Positions 8,101 through 18,703 of a DNA stretch of 64,000 nt are shown here, in pieces. The DNA is taken from the NCBI RefSeq assembly GCF_000472865.1, contig NZ_AXAP01000012.1:62001-126000 (forward strand), read 5' to 3'. The position numbers were made by a program, and so were the translations under genes. The DNA is from Bradyrhizobium elkanii WSM2783 (GTDB lineage Bacteria; Pseudomonadota; Alphaproteobacteria; Rhizobiales; Xanthobacteraceae). Below the pieces are notes generated by a model, which saw only the letters and a list, made by a program, of their open reading frames with translations, had not been told where the DNA came from and did no database searches. How positions within the stretch are numbered: position 1 is the stretch's first letter; every line of letters starts with the position of its first letter.

Positions 8101-9489
8101 CTATCCGATCAGATGAAGATCGGACAACAGATGCATCGCGGCGTCGCCCCCCAGCGCAAGATTGTCGTGGCCGCCGTTGCCGCCGATTCCGGCGATCTGA
8201 ACCGCGCTCTGATCGATATGGACATTATTGATCTGATCCGCCTCAGCCGTCGAATGCGGTCCGGCGATGGCGATGTTGATGGGAGCATAGATCGCGACGC
8301 TGACGTCGATGAGACTGCCGGAGAAATGGCCGCTGCCGCCATTGCCCGCGCTGTTGTGTCCGGTTGCGATCGCATTGGAGCCGCCGCCCAGGAGTGCAGA
8401 GATGAGCGCTGCGCTGCCGCCCGCCGCGACATTGCCGCTGCCGCCGTCGCCCCCGCTGCCGGCCATCTGGAACGAGGACTGATCCAGATGCACGTCGTTG
8501 AGCTGGTATGCCTGGTTGGTGGAATTATATCCGGCGACCGAGATGTTGACGGGATCATAGACGGCGACGGACTTGTGGACGAGGTCGCCATGAAATTGGC
8601 CGTCTCCGCCGTTGCCGGCCTGATTGCCGCCGGAGTCGATTGAGCTCTGTCCGCTGCCGCCGGATTGACCGTGAGCGGATACGTCGCCACCGCTTGCAGC
8701 ATTGCCGTTTCCGCCCTGCCCGCCGATCCCTGCGATCTGCACGGCGGACTGATCGATCTCCACCGTGTTCGACTGGCTGGCGTGCGCGCTGCCGCCGGGC
8801 GCCGCAAACGCGAAGTTGACGGGATGGTAGATGACAACAGGCGCATCCAGCAGCGTTCCAAGGAAATGACCGTCGCCGCCGTTGCCGGCGTGATTGTCGC
8901 CTGTCGTCACCCCGCCGGAGCCGAAGGAAGAGAGGTCAACGTTTCCGCCAGCGGCCATGTTGCCGTCACCGCCATTGCCTCCGATGCCGGCCATCTGCAG
9001 CGCGGACTGGTTGATATCAACATCGTTGGTCTGCTCGGCGATGGCGATTGAACCATATCCCACGGATATCGCGATGTTGATCGGCTGATAGATCACCAGG
9101 GAGGCGTGAATAATGCCGCCATAGAAAAATCCGTCGCCGCCGCTGCCGGCCTCGTTCGCTCCTGTATCGATCGTGCCAGTATTGCTGTTACCCGAATTGG
9201 ATTGGTGCGCGGGAGCGCCGCCGAACTGATCGGCATTGTTGGGCTGATGGACATCCGCGTTGCCATGAAGGCTGCCGCCTCCATCTCCAGTCGAATCGAG
9301 AGACGGGATGGACGCATTAGATGGCGAGACGAACGAGGAGCCGCCGGCGCCGTCATGGCTATCGGCCGTCAGATGATGCAAACGGGCCGGCGAGAACTTG
9401 GTACCGTACGCGGGATCTCCATCATCCCAAGGATAATGCTGCGGCTGATCATGCAGCCGGATGCTGTCCGACATCCAATCGAACTTCAT
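8101..9489 (-). CDS. Four-repeat glycine-rich putative type I secreted protein
   Basis: The 462-residue protein has a hydrophilic N-terminal region (1-110) with no signal peptide, followed by four tandem repeats starting at residues 114, 201, 291 and 381. Each repeat has AGNGGDG.F, then a V.IY.P.NI strand, then Q.N.V.IDQSA.Q.AGIGG.GG.GN..GG. It has no Cys and almost no Lys or Arg after residue 40, so the exported part is acidic. The ATG at 9489 is preceded by GGGAGG; a GTG at 9534 is less likely. It is the first gene of the operon that continues with the 152-residue sister, the ABC exporter and the HlyD adaptor. Surface adhesin, matrix or toxin roles are all possible; the family is not recognised. 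Confidence 0.75.
   Translation of the reverse strand: MKFDWMSDSIRLHDQPQHYPWDDGDPAYGTKFSPARLHHLTADSHDGAGGSSFVSPSNASIPSLDSTGDGGGSLHGNADVHQPNNADQFGGAPAHQSNSGNSNTGTIDTGANEAGSGGDGFFYGGIIHASLVIYQPINIAISVGYGSIAIAEQTNDVDINQSALQMAGIGGNGGDGNMAAGGNVDLSSFGSGGVTTGDNHAGNGGDGHFLGTLLDAPVVIYHPVNFAFAAPGGSAHASQSNTVEIDQSAVQIAGIGGQGGNGNAASGGDVSAHGQSGGSGQSSIDSGGNQAGNGGDGQFHGDLVHKSVAVYDPVNISVAGYNSTNQAYQLNDVHLDQSSFQMAGSGGDGGSGNVAAGGSAALISALLGGGSNAIATGHNSAGNGGSGHFSGSLIDVSVAIYAPINIAIAGPHSTAEADQINNVHIDQSAVQIAGIGGNGGHDNLALGGDAAMHLLSDLHLIG
8104..9150 (-). repeat. Four tandem 87-90-residue protein repeats
   Basis: Units run 9150-8890, 8889-8620, 8619-8350 and 8349-8104 (minus strand). The period is 87, 90 and 90 residues; the last unit is 82 residues and ends in the tail shared with the sister protein. 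Conserved positions are the GNGGDG turn, the IY.P.NI strand, the DQSA.Q strand and the GIGG.GG.GN turn. The DNA of the units has diverged, so this is old protein duplication and not a recent DNA repeat. Confidence 0.85.
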
Positions 9490-9693
9490 AGTCGCCTCCC
9501 TGGCGGGATCGCTCCGCGCAACGCGACGGACCACTCCCGACCGTGAGGCAATGTCACGCCGTATGCGTGAAAAGCCGAGCCATCAATTCGGATGCAACAT
9601 TTCGGGTGAGATTAAACAAACGAAATCGGGTCGGAGAGGCACACGCTGAGCGTACCATCATCGCGCCTCTCGCGGTTGACACGCGTTCTTGAA

Positions 9694-10518
9694 CTAGCCC
9701 ACCCAAAAACCCGGCACGGCCGGCTCGAGGCGTCCACCGACGCGTACCGGCGCGATGCGGAGCGCGAGGCCGGTGGCGTCGTCGGTCTCGACCGCAACCC
9801 CGCTCAGCGTCGCTTCGCCGGCGGCCGGCTCAAAGCGGCCGGAGGGGATGCCGGTCTGGAAGCGCTGCAGCGGCTCTTCCTTCTGCATGCCGATGATGGA
9901 ATCGTAGTCACCGGTCATGCCGGCGTCGGTCATATAGGCGGTGCCGCCGGGCAGCACCTGGTGATCGGCGGTGGGCACATGGGTGTGGGTGCCGACCACG
10001 AGGCTGACGCGGCCATCGCAGAAGAAGCCCATGCCCTGCTTCTCGGAGGTCGCCTCGCCGTGGAAATCCACCACGATCGCATCCGCCGCCTGCCGCAACG
10101 GACAGGCCTCGAGCTCGCGCTCGACCGCGGCGAAGGGATCGTTGGAGGGCTCCATGAAGACGCGGCCGATCGCGTTGATGACGAGCGCACGCTTGCCGTT
10201 CTTGGTGTCGACGAGCGTGGCGCCGCGGCCCGGCGCGTGGCGCGGAAAATTCAACGGGCGGATCAGGCGCGGGGCGCGCTCGATGAACACCAGCGCTTCC
10301 TTTTGATTCCACGCATGGTTGCCGAGCGTGATGGCGTCGGCTCCGGCATCCAGGAAGTCCTGGTAGATGGCCTCGGTGATGCCGAAGCCGCCGGCAGCAT
10401 TCTCGCCATTGACGATGACGAGATCGAGCGACCAGTCACGGATCATGCGGGGAAGATGTTCTGAGATGGCAGTGCGGCCGGTCTTGCCGACCACATCACC
10501 GACGAAGAGGATACGCAA
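9694..10518 (-). CDS. YmdB/TIGR00282-type metallophosphoesterase
   Basis: The 274-residue cytoplasmic phosphoesterase begins with the dimetal motif MRILFVGDVVGKTG. It continues with NGENAAGGFGIT, the GNHAWNQKE His-Asn motif, VDFHGEATSEK and the metal-binding GTHTHVPTAD. These are the signatures of the YmdB family (2',3'-cyclic nucleotide phosphodiesterase activity is known for Bacillus YmdB). The length matches the family. It follows the cyclo-ligase gene with only 6 bp between, so they are probably co-transcribed. A 204-bp gap then separates it from the repeat-protein operon, enough for an independent promoter there, though no clear promoter motif was found. Confidence 0.9.
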   Translation of the reverse strand: MRILFVGDVVGKTGRTAISEHLPRMIRDWSLDLVIVNGENAAGGFGITEAIYQDFLDAGADAITLGNHAWNQKEALVFIERAPRLIRPLNFPRHAPGRGATLVDTKNGKRALVINAIGRVFMEPSNDPFAAVERELEACPLRQAADAIVVDFHGEATSEKQGMGFFCDGRVSLVVGTHTHVPTADHQVLPGGTAYMTDAGMTGDYDSIIGMQKEEPLQRFQTGIPSGRFEPAAGEATLSGVAVETDDATGLALRIAPVRVGGRLEPAVPGFWVG

Positions 10519-10524
10519 ATTCAG

Positions 10525-11100
10525 CTACTCCCGGAAATCGAACGTCTTGCGCTCCGTTAGCACATAATCAAGCGCGACGTCGTGCGACAAAGCCGGAACC
10601 GCCTTGATTTCCTGCACCGCAAAGCCAAGTCCGATGCCGATCACGTGCTTGGTCTTGCGCAGATGGGTGAAGGTGAAGTCGTAATAGCCGGCGCCATAGC
10701 CGATCCGGTGGCCGACCCGGTCGAAAGCGGCGAGCGGCACCAGCATGACGTCGGGGATCAACTCGGCCGCAACCGGCGACGGCTCGGGGATACCGAGCGA
10801 ACCAAGCGTCAGCCGGTCGCCCTTGGCCCAGGCACGGAAGAGCAGGGAATGGCCGCGCGCGGTGACCGCCGGCAGCGCAAGCTGTGCGCCCTGCTCGGCG
10901 AGCTTCAGCATCAGCGGCATCGGATCGATCTCGCTGCGGATCGGGGAATAGCCGGAGACGATCGTGCCCTGCGCGATCTCAAACGGCAGTCCGCGCTTGG
11001 CGATCTTCGCGGCGGCAGCAGTGCGCTCCTCTTCGCTCAGCGCATCACGTCGGGTGAGCGCGGCGCTGCGGAGCTCAGCCTTCGGAGAGATCGCGCGCAT
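10525..11100 (-). CDS. fau: 5-formyltetrahydrofolate cyclo-ligase
   Basis: The roughly 191-residue enzyme converts 5-formyl-THF to 5,10-methenyl-THF with ATP, recycling folate. The family hallmarks are the basic N-terminal helix (KAELRSAALTRRDALS), YSPIRSEIDP and the phosphate-binding C-terminal part DVMLVPLAAFDRVGHRIGYGAGYYDFTF. The ATG at 11100 has GGAG 9 bases upstream; the earlier candidates at 11121 and 11124 lie inside an intergenic palindrome and lack a ribosome-binding site. It lies downstream of 6S RNA and zapA on the same strand, the same gene order as in Escherichia coli. Confidence 0.92.
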   Translation of the reverse strand: MRAISPKAELRSAALTRRDALSEEERTAAAAKIAKRGLPFEIAQGTIVSGYSPIRSEIDPMPLMLKLAEQGAQLALPAVTARGHSLLFRAWAKGDRLTLGSLGIPEPSPVAAELIPDVMLVPLAAFDRVGHRIGYGAGYYDFTFTHLRKTKHVIGIGLGFAVQEIKAVPALSHDVALDYVLTERKTFDFRE

Positions 11101-11118
11101 GATGTCTTGCTCCACGGT

Positions 11119-11310
11119 CATCACCCGCGAAGGCGGGTGATCCAGTATTCCAGAGCCGTCAGAGCGTTTTCAAGCGAAGTGGATACCGGTTCGCGTAAAG
11201 AAAACGCGTCAAACAAAAATGAAGAGCTTCGGATCAATCAGAACCGATGCTCCAGTGATCAACCTGCGAAGCCGCGGCGTACTGGATACCCCGCTTTCCG
11301 GGGTATGACC
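11119..11310. repeat. Mosaic of short intergenic palindromes
   Basis: This stretch between the cyclo-ligase start and 6S RNA contains a palindrome (CACCCGCGAAGGCGGGTG, 11124-11141). It also has a segment with GCGTTTTCAAGCGAAGTGG and the AAAACGCGTCAAA box (about 11164-11217), and a second palindrome around TACCCCGCTTTCCGGGGTA. Close relatives of the last unit occur at 47697-47730. It is non-coding as far as I can see. Confidence 0.6.
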
Positions 11311-11345
11311 GACGCCGGGTACCCGTGAACACCGCATGCAAAAAA

Positions 11346-11515
11346 CAAAGCGCGAAGCCGCAGAGGCCGTTGGAGCGCTCGATCCCGGAGTTCCCTACGA
11401 AAGTAGGTGGGCACCATATGTCCGGGTCCACGGACCCGGCCAGGGACAGTTCCCTAAAGGATCGATAAGGCCCCGGGGATATATGGCTCCTGACGCGCAA
11501 CGCAGCTTCGCAAGG
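11346..11515 (-). ncRNA. ssrS: 6S RNA
   Basis: The roughly 170-nt minus-strand transcript folds as a long interrupted hairpin. The ends GCGAAGC (11505-11511) and GCTTCGC (11352-11358) are complementary, with further pairing inward and a large central bubble of the kind that mimics an open promoter. The internal phrase GGGGCCTTATCGATCC is of the sort found in alphaproteobacterial 6S RNAs. The 3' end runs into a T-rich tract (TTTGTTTTTT), which fixes the strand. The position between zapA and the cyclo-ligase gene is the classical ssrS location. 6S RNA binds sigma-70 RNA polymerase in stationary phase. The exact ends are approximate. Confidence 0.85.
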
Positions 11516-11562
11516 GGTAATGTAGCGATCCCCGCGGCGTTCCGCCAGCGGGAAGGAAGTTG

Positions 11563-11732
11563 TCCTCACCCACCCCTGAAAGGGGCGGGTCGACGCGAAT
11601 GAAATGAGCAGCGGGGAGGGGTCAAGTCTCTCCGCAGAGAGACTGGCCGAGTGGAGAGAGTTGACCGTCCCCGGTTCGCATTTCGCTGCGCTACATGCGA
11701 ACCGACCCTCCCCTTTCAGGGGAGGGTGAGAC
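11563..11732. repeat. Bradyrhizobium-type intergenic repeat (CTCACCC...GGGTGAG)
   Basis: The unit begins with TCACCCACCCCTGAAAGG and ends with CCTTTCAGGGGAGGGTGAG. Between the ends lies a smaller palindrome around CTCTCCGCAGAGAG. The arms resemble the units at 55590-55740 and 60714-60836. It lies just downstream of zapA and may end its transcript, but no U-tract is present. Confidence 0.65.
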
Positions 11733-11738
11733 AGCGAG

Positions 11739-12122
11739 CTAACCGATCGCGATACCGCCGCCGATGGTGCGGTTGAGCACCTGTGTGGTTTTCTCGATCC
11801 GCTCAGCGGCGGCGTTGAGTGCGTTCGAGATCGCGACTTGCGTGGCGCGGGCGCGATCGACCGCGGCGGCTCCGGAGTCGCGTAAGGATTCGATTTCCTG
11901 CTCCAGGCTGCGGATGCGTGCGCCGGCGTCGACCAGTTCGTCGCAGGCGGTGAGCGCCGCCATCACGGTCAGGCGCGCATCGCCGATCTCACCGAACTTG
12001 CCGCGCAGCGATTCGATGCGCGATTCAAGGTTCTCCGCGAGCTTCAAGAGACGAACTTCCTGCCCCTCTTCGCACGCCATGCGGTATTGCCGGCCGTTGA
12101 TGGTGACGTTGATGTGACTCAT
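11739..12122 (-). CDS. zapA: Cell division protein ZapA
   Basis: The 127-residue protein has the ZapA N-terminal head (MSHINVTINGRQYRMACEEGQE) followed by one long coiled-coil helix from about residue 28 to 115. ZapA cross-links FtsZ filaments at midcell. Its start overlaps the end of the DUF4164 coiled-coil gene by 4 bp, so the two are coupled and may act together. 6S RNA and the cyclo-ligase gene follow on the same strand. The length is slightly above that of the enterobacterial protein and normal for alphaproteobacteria. Confidence 0.92.
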   Translation of the reverse strand: MSHINVTINGRQYRMACEEGQEVRLLKLAENLESRIESLRGKFGEIGDARLTVMAALTACDELVDAGARIRSLEQEIESLRDSGAAAVDRARATQVAISNALNAAAERIEKTTQVLNRTIGGGIAIG

Positions 12123-12442
12123 CGCGTGTTCTCCTCGCCATCAAGCACGGCGCGGATGGTGCCGATTGCCGCATCCAGCTTCTCGGCGATCTCGCGATTG
12201 GTGCGCTCGAGCTTGCGCGTCTTCACCAATGAGCTATCGAGCTCGTCCGCAAGCCGCGAGCGATCCGCACCGAGCGCCTGGATCCGGCTCGCCAGTTCGT
12301 TCTCGTCGCGGTCAGCCTCGCGCCGCCGCTCAACGGCGCTTTCCAGAGCATCCAGCGCCGCCATCAGCCGCCGTGTGGCGGCGTCGACGTCGGCGATAGC
12401 GGGCTCGGCATTGGCAGCCGCGTTGGTGGAACGATCGCTCAT
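12119..12442 (-). CDS. DUF4164 coiled-coil protein
   Basis: The 107-residue, highly charged protein is almost entirely helical: DVDAATRRLMAALDALESAVERR is followed by heptad-like ENELASRIQALGADRSRLADEL. This matches the small DUF4164 family found next to zapA in Rhizobiales. The role is unknown; coupling to zapA (4-bp overlap) suggests a part in division-site assembly. The ATG at 12442 is chosen because the sequence upstream in the same frame is Arg-rich, non-conserved-looking DNA. Confident as a gene; the function is inferred from context only. Confidence 0.82.
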   Translation of the reverse strand: MSDRSTNAAANAEPAIADVDAATRRLMAALDALESAVERRREADRDENELASRIQALGADRSRLADELDSSLVKTRKLERTNREIAEKLDAAIGTIRAVLDGEENTR

Positions 12443-12838
12443 ACGAGACAAGGTACATCCTCGATGGCGTGGCCGTCCGCGAATCCTTGCGGTTCGGCAA
12501 GCGCTTAGGCGATGAAATTTACGTGGTGAGCGAGGCCGGCGCAACGCCGCCGGTAAACTATGCACCGATAGATGGAGCCGCCCCGGGGGTCGCACCTGTC
12601 GGTTTTACCCAGGCCCGTCCGCTCGGGAAACCGGCGCCCAGAGGGTTCGTGCCCCCTTCGGCCGGACACACCGGAGGCAACTTTGCGGCCGAAAGCGCGT
12701 TTCCTTGCCTTCGACTTCCCTTGGACTTCCGGAATTGAGGTGCTATCCAGCCTTTCCCCGTGCCTACCACCCCCATATGGCGGCCCTCCGGGCGGCGCGC
12801 ATGCAAGCCAAGCTTCTCATTTCAGACGGATTTTCATC
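12443..12838 (+). other. 396-bp gene-free leader region upstream of tkt
   Basis: This is the gap between the divergent DUF4164 and tkt genes. It holds several GC-rich inverted repeats, for example GCCGGCG-CAA-CGCCGCCGG near 12533-12552 and paired G/C runs near 12580-12690. No recognised riboswitch or RNA family was identified. Open frames here look non-coding. Promoters for both directions must lie here, but I could not locate convincing -35/-10 boxes. Confidence 0.5.
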
Positions 12839-14824
<1,986 letters not shown>

Positions 14825-14966
14825 CGGTTGAGCTTGCCCCGAAAAAGGACTAGGTAACTCCTATCTAATCCGTCCTCGTCCGGCCGAACCGGGCGATCCG
14901 CCGTAACACCCTCGCTGGAGCACGCGCCAGCGGGGACGGCAACAGCTATTAGAGGAGTGAAACAGC

Positions 14967-15974
14967 ATGGCAGTCCGGGTCGCAATCAACGGGTTCGGCC
15001 GCATCGGCCGCAATGTGCTTCGAGCCATCGCCGAGTCTGGCCGCAAGGACATCGAAGTGGTCGGGATCAATGATCTCGGCCCGGTCGAGACCAACGCCCA
15101 TTTGCTCCGTTTCGACTCCGTGCACGGCCGCTTCCCGGGCACCGTCACCGTCGATGGCGATACGATCAGCGTCGGCGACAGCAAGATCAAGGTGTCCGCC
15201 GAGCGCGATCCGTCCAAGCTGCCCTGGAAGGATCTGGGCGTCGATGTCGCGCTGGAATGCACCGGCATCTTCACCGCCAAGGATAAGGCGTCCGCGCATC
15301 TGACCGCCGGCGCCAAGCGCGTGCTGGTCTCCGCGCCCGCCGACGGCGCTGATGCCACCATCGTCTACGGCGTCAACCATGACACGCTGACCAAGGAGCA
15401 CCTGGTGATCTCCAACGGCTCCTGCACAACCAACTGTCTCGCGCCGGTGGCGAAGGTCTTGAACGACACGGTCGGCATCGAGACCGGCTTCATGACCACG
15501 ATCCATGCCTATACCGGCGACCAGCCGACGCTGGACACGCTGCACAAGGATCTCTACCGCGGCCGCGCGGCGGCGATGTCGATGATCCCGACCTCGACCG
15601 GCGCAGCCAAGGCGATCGGCCTGGTGCTGCCTGAACTGAAGGGCAAGCTCGACGGCGTTGCGATCCGCGTGCCGACGCCGAACGTCTCGGTGGTGGACCT
15701 GAAGATCGTCGCCAAGCGCGCAACCGACGCCAAGGAAATCAACGAGGCGATGAAGCGCGCCTCGGAGCAGCAGCTCAAGGGCATCCTGGGCTACACCACC
15801 GCGCCGAACGTCTCGATCGACTTCAACCACGATCCGCATTCGTCGACCTTCCACATGGACCAGACCAAGGTGCAGAACGGTACGCTCGTGCGCGTGATGT
15901 CGTGGTACGACAACGAGTGGGGTTTCTCCAACCGCATGGCCGACACCGCCGTCGCGATCGGGAAGCTGCTGTAA
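14967..15974 (+). CDS. gap: Glyceraldehyde-3-phosphate dehydrogenase
   Basis: The 335-residue enzyme oxidises glyceraldehyde-3-phosphate to 1,3-bisphosphoglycerate. The Rossmann start is [15 protein letters not shown] and the catalytic Cys is residue 153 in [12 protein letters not shown]. The C-terminal [12 protein letters not shown] closes the active site. The acidic residue in GINDLG suggests NAD preference, though this is an inference. A good GAGGAG ribosome-binding site precedes the ATG. It lies 142 bp after tkt and 151 bp before pgk; the latter gap contains an intergenic palindrome, so the genes may not form one transcript. Confidence 0.97.
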   Translation: MAVRVAINGFGRIGRNVLRAIAESGRKDIEVVGINDLGPVETNAHLLRFDSVHGRFPGTVTVDGDTISVGDSKIKVSAERDPSKLPWKDLGVDVALECTGIFTAKDKASAHLTAGAKRVLVSAPADGADATIVYGVNHDTLTKEHLVISNGSCTTNCLAPVAKVLNDTVGIETGFMTTIHAYTGDQPTLDTLHKDLYRGRAAAMSMIPTSTGAAKAIGLVLPELKGKLDGVAIRVPTPNVSVVDLKIVAKRATDAKEINEAMKRASEQQLKGILGYTTAPNVSIDFNHDPHSSTFHMDQTKVQNGTLVRVMSWYDNEWGFSNRMADTAVAIGKLL

Positions 15975-15987
15975 CCATTTGTTTGTC

Positions 15988-16110
15988 GTCATGCCCGGCC
16001 TTGAGCCGGGCATCCACGTCTTTGTTTCCGTAGGAGCAAGGGCGTGAATGGACGGGACATAGGCGAGCGAAAGCGACGCCGTCCTTCGGACGGCGAAGCC
16101 CGCCCATGAC
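15988..16110. repeat. Intergenic palindrome (GTCAT...ATGAC family)
   Basis: The outer arms are GTCATGCCCGGCCTTGAGCC and the end GGCGAAGCCCGCCCATGAC. Related units with the same GTCAT/ATGAC borders occur at 22414-22499, 29648-29735 and 53162-53427. It sits between gap and pgk and is non-coding. Confidence 0.7.
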
Positions 16111-16125
16111 AGAGGAAGCCCTGAC

Positions 16126-17319
16126 ATGAAAAACTTCCGCACCCTCGACGACGTTGACGTGAAGGGCAAGCGAGTGCTGCTCCGCGTCGATCTGAATGTG
16201 CCCATGGAAAATGGCCGCGTCACCGATACCACGCGGCTGGACCGTGTCGCGCCGACGATCACCGAGCTTTCCGACAAAGGCGGCAAGGTCATCCTGCTGG
16301 CGCATTTCGGCCGTCCCAAGGGACGCGATCCCAAGGAATCGCTGAAGCCGGTCGCTGAGGCGCTGTCGAAAGTGATCAAGAAGCCGGTCGCTTTCGCCGA
16401 CGACTGCATCGGCGAGCCCGCGGCAAACGCTGTGGCGGCGCTGAAGGACGGCGAGATCCTCTGTCTGGAGAATACCCGCTTCCACAAGGAGGAAGAGAAG
16501 AACGATCCGGCCTTCGTCGCGGAACTGGCAAAGCTCGGCGACATCTGGGTCAATGACGCGTTCTCGGCGGCGCACCGCGCCCATGCCTCGACCGAAGGCC
16601 TCGGCCACAAGCTGCCGGCCTATGCCGGACGCACCATGCAGGCCGAGCTCGACGCGCTCGGCAAGGCCTTGGAAGCCCCGAGCAAGCCGGTCATCGCGAT
16701 TATCGGCGGCGCCAAGGTTTCCACCAAGATCGACCTGCTCGAAAATCTCGTGACCAAGGTCGACGCGCTCGTGATCGGCGGCGGCATGGCCAACACCTTC
16801 CTGCATGCGCAGGGCGTCGGCATCGGCAAGTCGCTGGCGGAGAAGGATCTCGCCGCGACCGCGCTGCGCATCCTGGACAAGGCCGCGGCCTCCAATTGCG
16901 CCATCATCCTTCCCGTCGATGCCGTCGTCTCCTTCCACTTCGCGGCCAATTCGCCATCGCATGCCTACGGCCTGGACGCGATCCCGGCCGAGGGCATGAT
17001 CCTCGACGTCGGCCCGCAATCGATCGCCCGCATCCATGCCGCGATCGACGATGCGGCGACGCTGGTGTGGAACGGCCCGCTCGGCGCCTTCGAGCTGCCC
17101 CCGTTCGATCGCGGCACCGTGGTGGCCGCCAAGCACGCCGCCGAACGCACCAAGGCCAAGAAGCTGATTTCGGTCGCAGGCGGCGGCGATACCGTCGCGG
17201 CGCTGAACCAGGCCGGCGTGGCGCACGATTTCACCTATGTCTCGACCGCCGGCGGCGCATTTCTTGAATGGATGGAAGGCAAACCGCTGCCGGGCGTCGA
17301 AGTCCTGAAAATCCGCTGA
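16126..17319 (+). CDS. pgk: Phosphoglycerate kinase
   Basis: The 397-residue monomeric kinase moves the acyl phosphate of 1,3-bisphosphoglycerate to ADP. It has the N-domain substrate site RVDLNVPM, the histidine/arginine phrase [10 protein letters not shown], the hinge ending [28 protein letters not shown], and the C-domain nucleotide site [18 protein letters not shown] followed by the helix-capping GGGDTVAAL. The length and layout are fully typical. It stands between gap and the class II aldolase, forming a lower-glycolysis/Calvin gene run. Confidence 0.97.
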   Translation: MKNFRTLDDVDVKGKRVLLRVDLNVPMENGRVTDTTRLDRVAPTITELSDKGGKVILLAHFGRPKGRDPKESLKPVAEALSKVIKKPVAFADDCIGEPAANAVAALKDGEILCLENTRFHKEEEKNDPAFVAELAKLGDIWVNDAFSAAHRAHASTEGLGHKLPAYAGRTMQAELDALGKALEAPSKPVIAIIGGAKVSTKIDLLENLVTKVDALVIGGGMANTFLHAQGVGIGKSLAEKDLAATALRILDKAAASNCAIILPVDAVVSFHFAANSPSHAYGLDAIPAEGMILDVGPQSIARIHAAIDDAATLVWNGPLGAFELPPFDRGTVVAAKHAAERTKAKKLISVAGGGDTVAALNQAGVAHDFTYVSTAGGAFLEWMEGKPLPGVEVLKIR

Positions 17320-17365
17320 CTACCAGTTCACGCGCGAACGCACTGCAAATACAGGGAGAATTCGG

Positions 17366-18433
17366 ATGGCGCGCATTACCTTGCGGCAACTGCTCGACCA
17401 TGCGGCTGAGCACGATTACGGGGTGCCGGCCTTCAACATCAACAATATGGAGCAGGCGCTGTCGATCATGGAGGCAGCCTCGAGCGTTGACGCGCCCGTC
17501 ATCATCCAGGCTTCGCGCGGCGCACGCGCCTATGCCAATGACGTGATGCTCAAGCACATGATGGACGCCCTCACCGAGATCTATCCGCAGATCCCGGTCT
17601 GCGTGCATCTCGACCACGGCAACGAGCCCGCCACCTGCATGACTGCGATCCAGTCCGGCTTCACCTCTGTCATGATGGACGGCTCGCTGAAGGCCGACGG
17701 CAAGACGCCCGGCGACTGGGATTACAATGTCGGCGTGACCAGGACGGTCACGAACATGGCCCATCTCGGCGGCATTTCGGTGGAAGGCGAACTCGGCGTG
17801 CTCGGCTCGCTCGAGACTGGCATGGGCGACAAGGAAGACGGCCACGGCGCCGAAGGCAAGCTCTCCCACGACCAGCTGCTGACCAATCCGGATGAAGCCG
17901 TGAAGTTCGTGAAGGAGACCAAGGTTGACGCGCTCGCGATCGCGATGGGCACCTCGCACGGCGCCTACAAGTTCACCCGCAAACCGGACGGCGACATCCT
18001 CGCCATGAACGTGATCGAGGAGATCCACCGTAAATTGCCGAACACGCATCTGGTGATGCACGGCTCCTCTTCCGTGCCGCAGGACCTGCAGGACATCATC
18101 AACGAGTTCGGCGGCAAGATGAAGCCGACTTGGGGCGTGCCTGTCTCCGAGATCCAGCGCGGCATCAAGAACGGCGTGCGCAAGATCAACATCGATACCG
18201 ACAACCGCATGGCGATGACCGGGCAGATCCGCAAGGTGCTCAAGGAGCACCCCGAAGAGTTCGACCCGCGCAAATATTTGAAGCCCGCGATGGAAGCGAT
18301 GACCAAACTGTGCAAGCAACGGCTGCAGGAGTTCAATACCGCCGGCCAGGCCAGCAAGATCAAGAAAGTGCTGACCACGGCGGAAATGGCCAAGCGCTAC
18401 GCCAAGGGCGAGCTCGATCCGAAGGTGGCGTGA
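17366..18433 (+). CDS. fba: Class II fructose-bisphosphate aldolase (Calvin-cycle subtype)
   Basis: The 355-residue zinc-dependent aldolase cleaves or forms fructose-1,6-bisphosphate. It can also act on sedoheptulose bisphosphate in the CbbA subtype. Visible signatures are [14 protein letters not shown] near the N-terminus, the VCVHLDHGN zinc site, [16 protein letters not shown] with the metal-binding Glu, [10 protein letters not shown] and [17 protein letters not shown]. The length agrees with the CbbA/FbaA subtype. It starts 46 bp after pgk and is followed, after a repeat, by a class I aldolase gene, so the organism encodes both unrelated aldolase types side by side. Confidence 0.95.
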   Translation: MARITLRQLLDHAAEHDYGVPAFNINNMEQALSIMEAASSVDAPVIIQASRGARAYANDVMLKHMMDALTEIYPQIPVCVHLDHGNEPATCMTAIQSGFTSVMMDGSLKADGKTPGDWDYNVGVTRTVTNMAHLGGISVEGELGVLGSLETGMGDKEDGHGAEGKLSHDQLLTNPDEAVKFVKETKVDALAIAMGTSHGAYKFTRKPDGDILAMNVIEEIHRKLPNTHLVMHGSSSVPQDLQDIINEFGGKMKPTWGVPVSEIQRGIKNGVRKINIDTDNRMAMTGQIRKVLKEHPEEFDPRKYLKPAMEAMTKLCKQRLQEFNTAGQASKIKKVLTTAEMAKRYAKGELDPKVA

Positions 18434-18443
18434 AGCCGCCGCC

Positions 18444-18516
18444 GTAGCCCGGGTGAAGCGAAAGCGTAACCCGGGGCCACTTGCAACGCGGACGCGTTCC
18501 GCTCCACCCGGGCTAC
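18444..18516. repeat. Intergenic palindrome (GTAGCCCGG...CCGGGCTAC family)
   Basis: The unit starts with GTAGCCCGGGTGAAGCG and ends with CCACCCGGGCTAC. The same family is present at 33534-33621, 49391-49514 and 58682-58770. It lies between the two aldolase genes and is non-coding; it could form a long hairpin in RNA. Confidence 0.75.
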
Positions 18517-18703
18517 AAGCTCTCCACCCTCCCCTCGCACCCGGAAGGCGGAGGGTCGTTCGATTTGTAGTCGCTGTTCGATTTTAATGTTTAATCCTGC
18601 TCCGGCTTGCGCGACCGCCGGCCGCGGCGAACGTTTTCTAGGCAATTGCCCGATAACCGCCTATTTTGGTTTGCAAGGGCATGAACCATCTGGAGGACGT
18701 TCC

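Noticed and set aside
8101..9489. Repeat protein as a canonical RTX toxin
   Set aside because: No tandem nonapeptide array of the GGxGxDxUx form; the GG.GG.GN turns occur once or twice per 90-residue unit.
8101..9489. Repeat protein as a curli-type amyloid (CsgA)
   Set aside because: The Q/N ladder spacing and about 22-residue period of curlin repeats are absent, there is no Sec signal peptide, and no CsgG-like gene is present.
12572..12838. Extended N-terminus of transketolase
   Set aside because: The in-frame extension is Pro/Arg-rich and unlike any transketolase; the ATG at 12839 starts exactly at the conserved domain.
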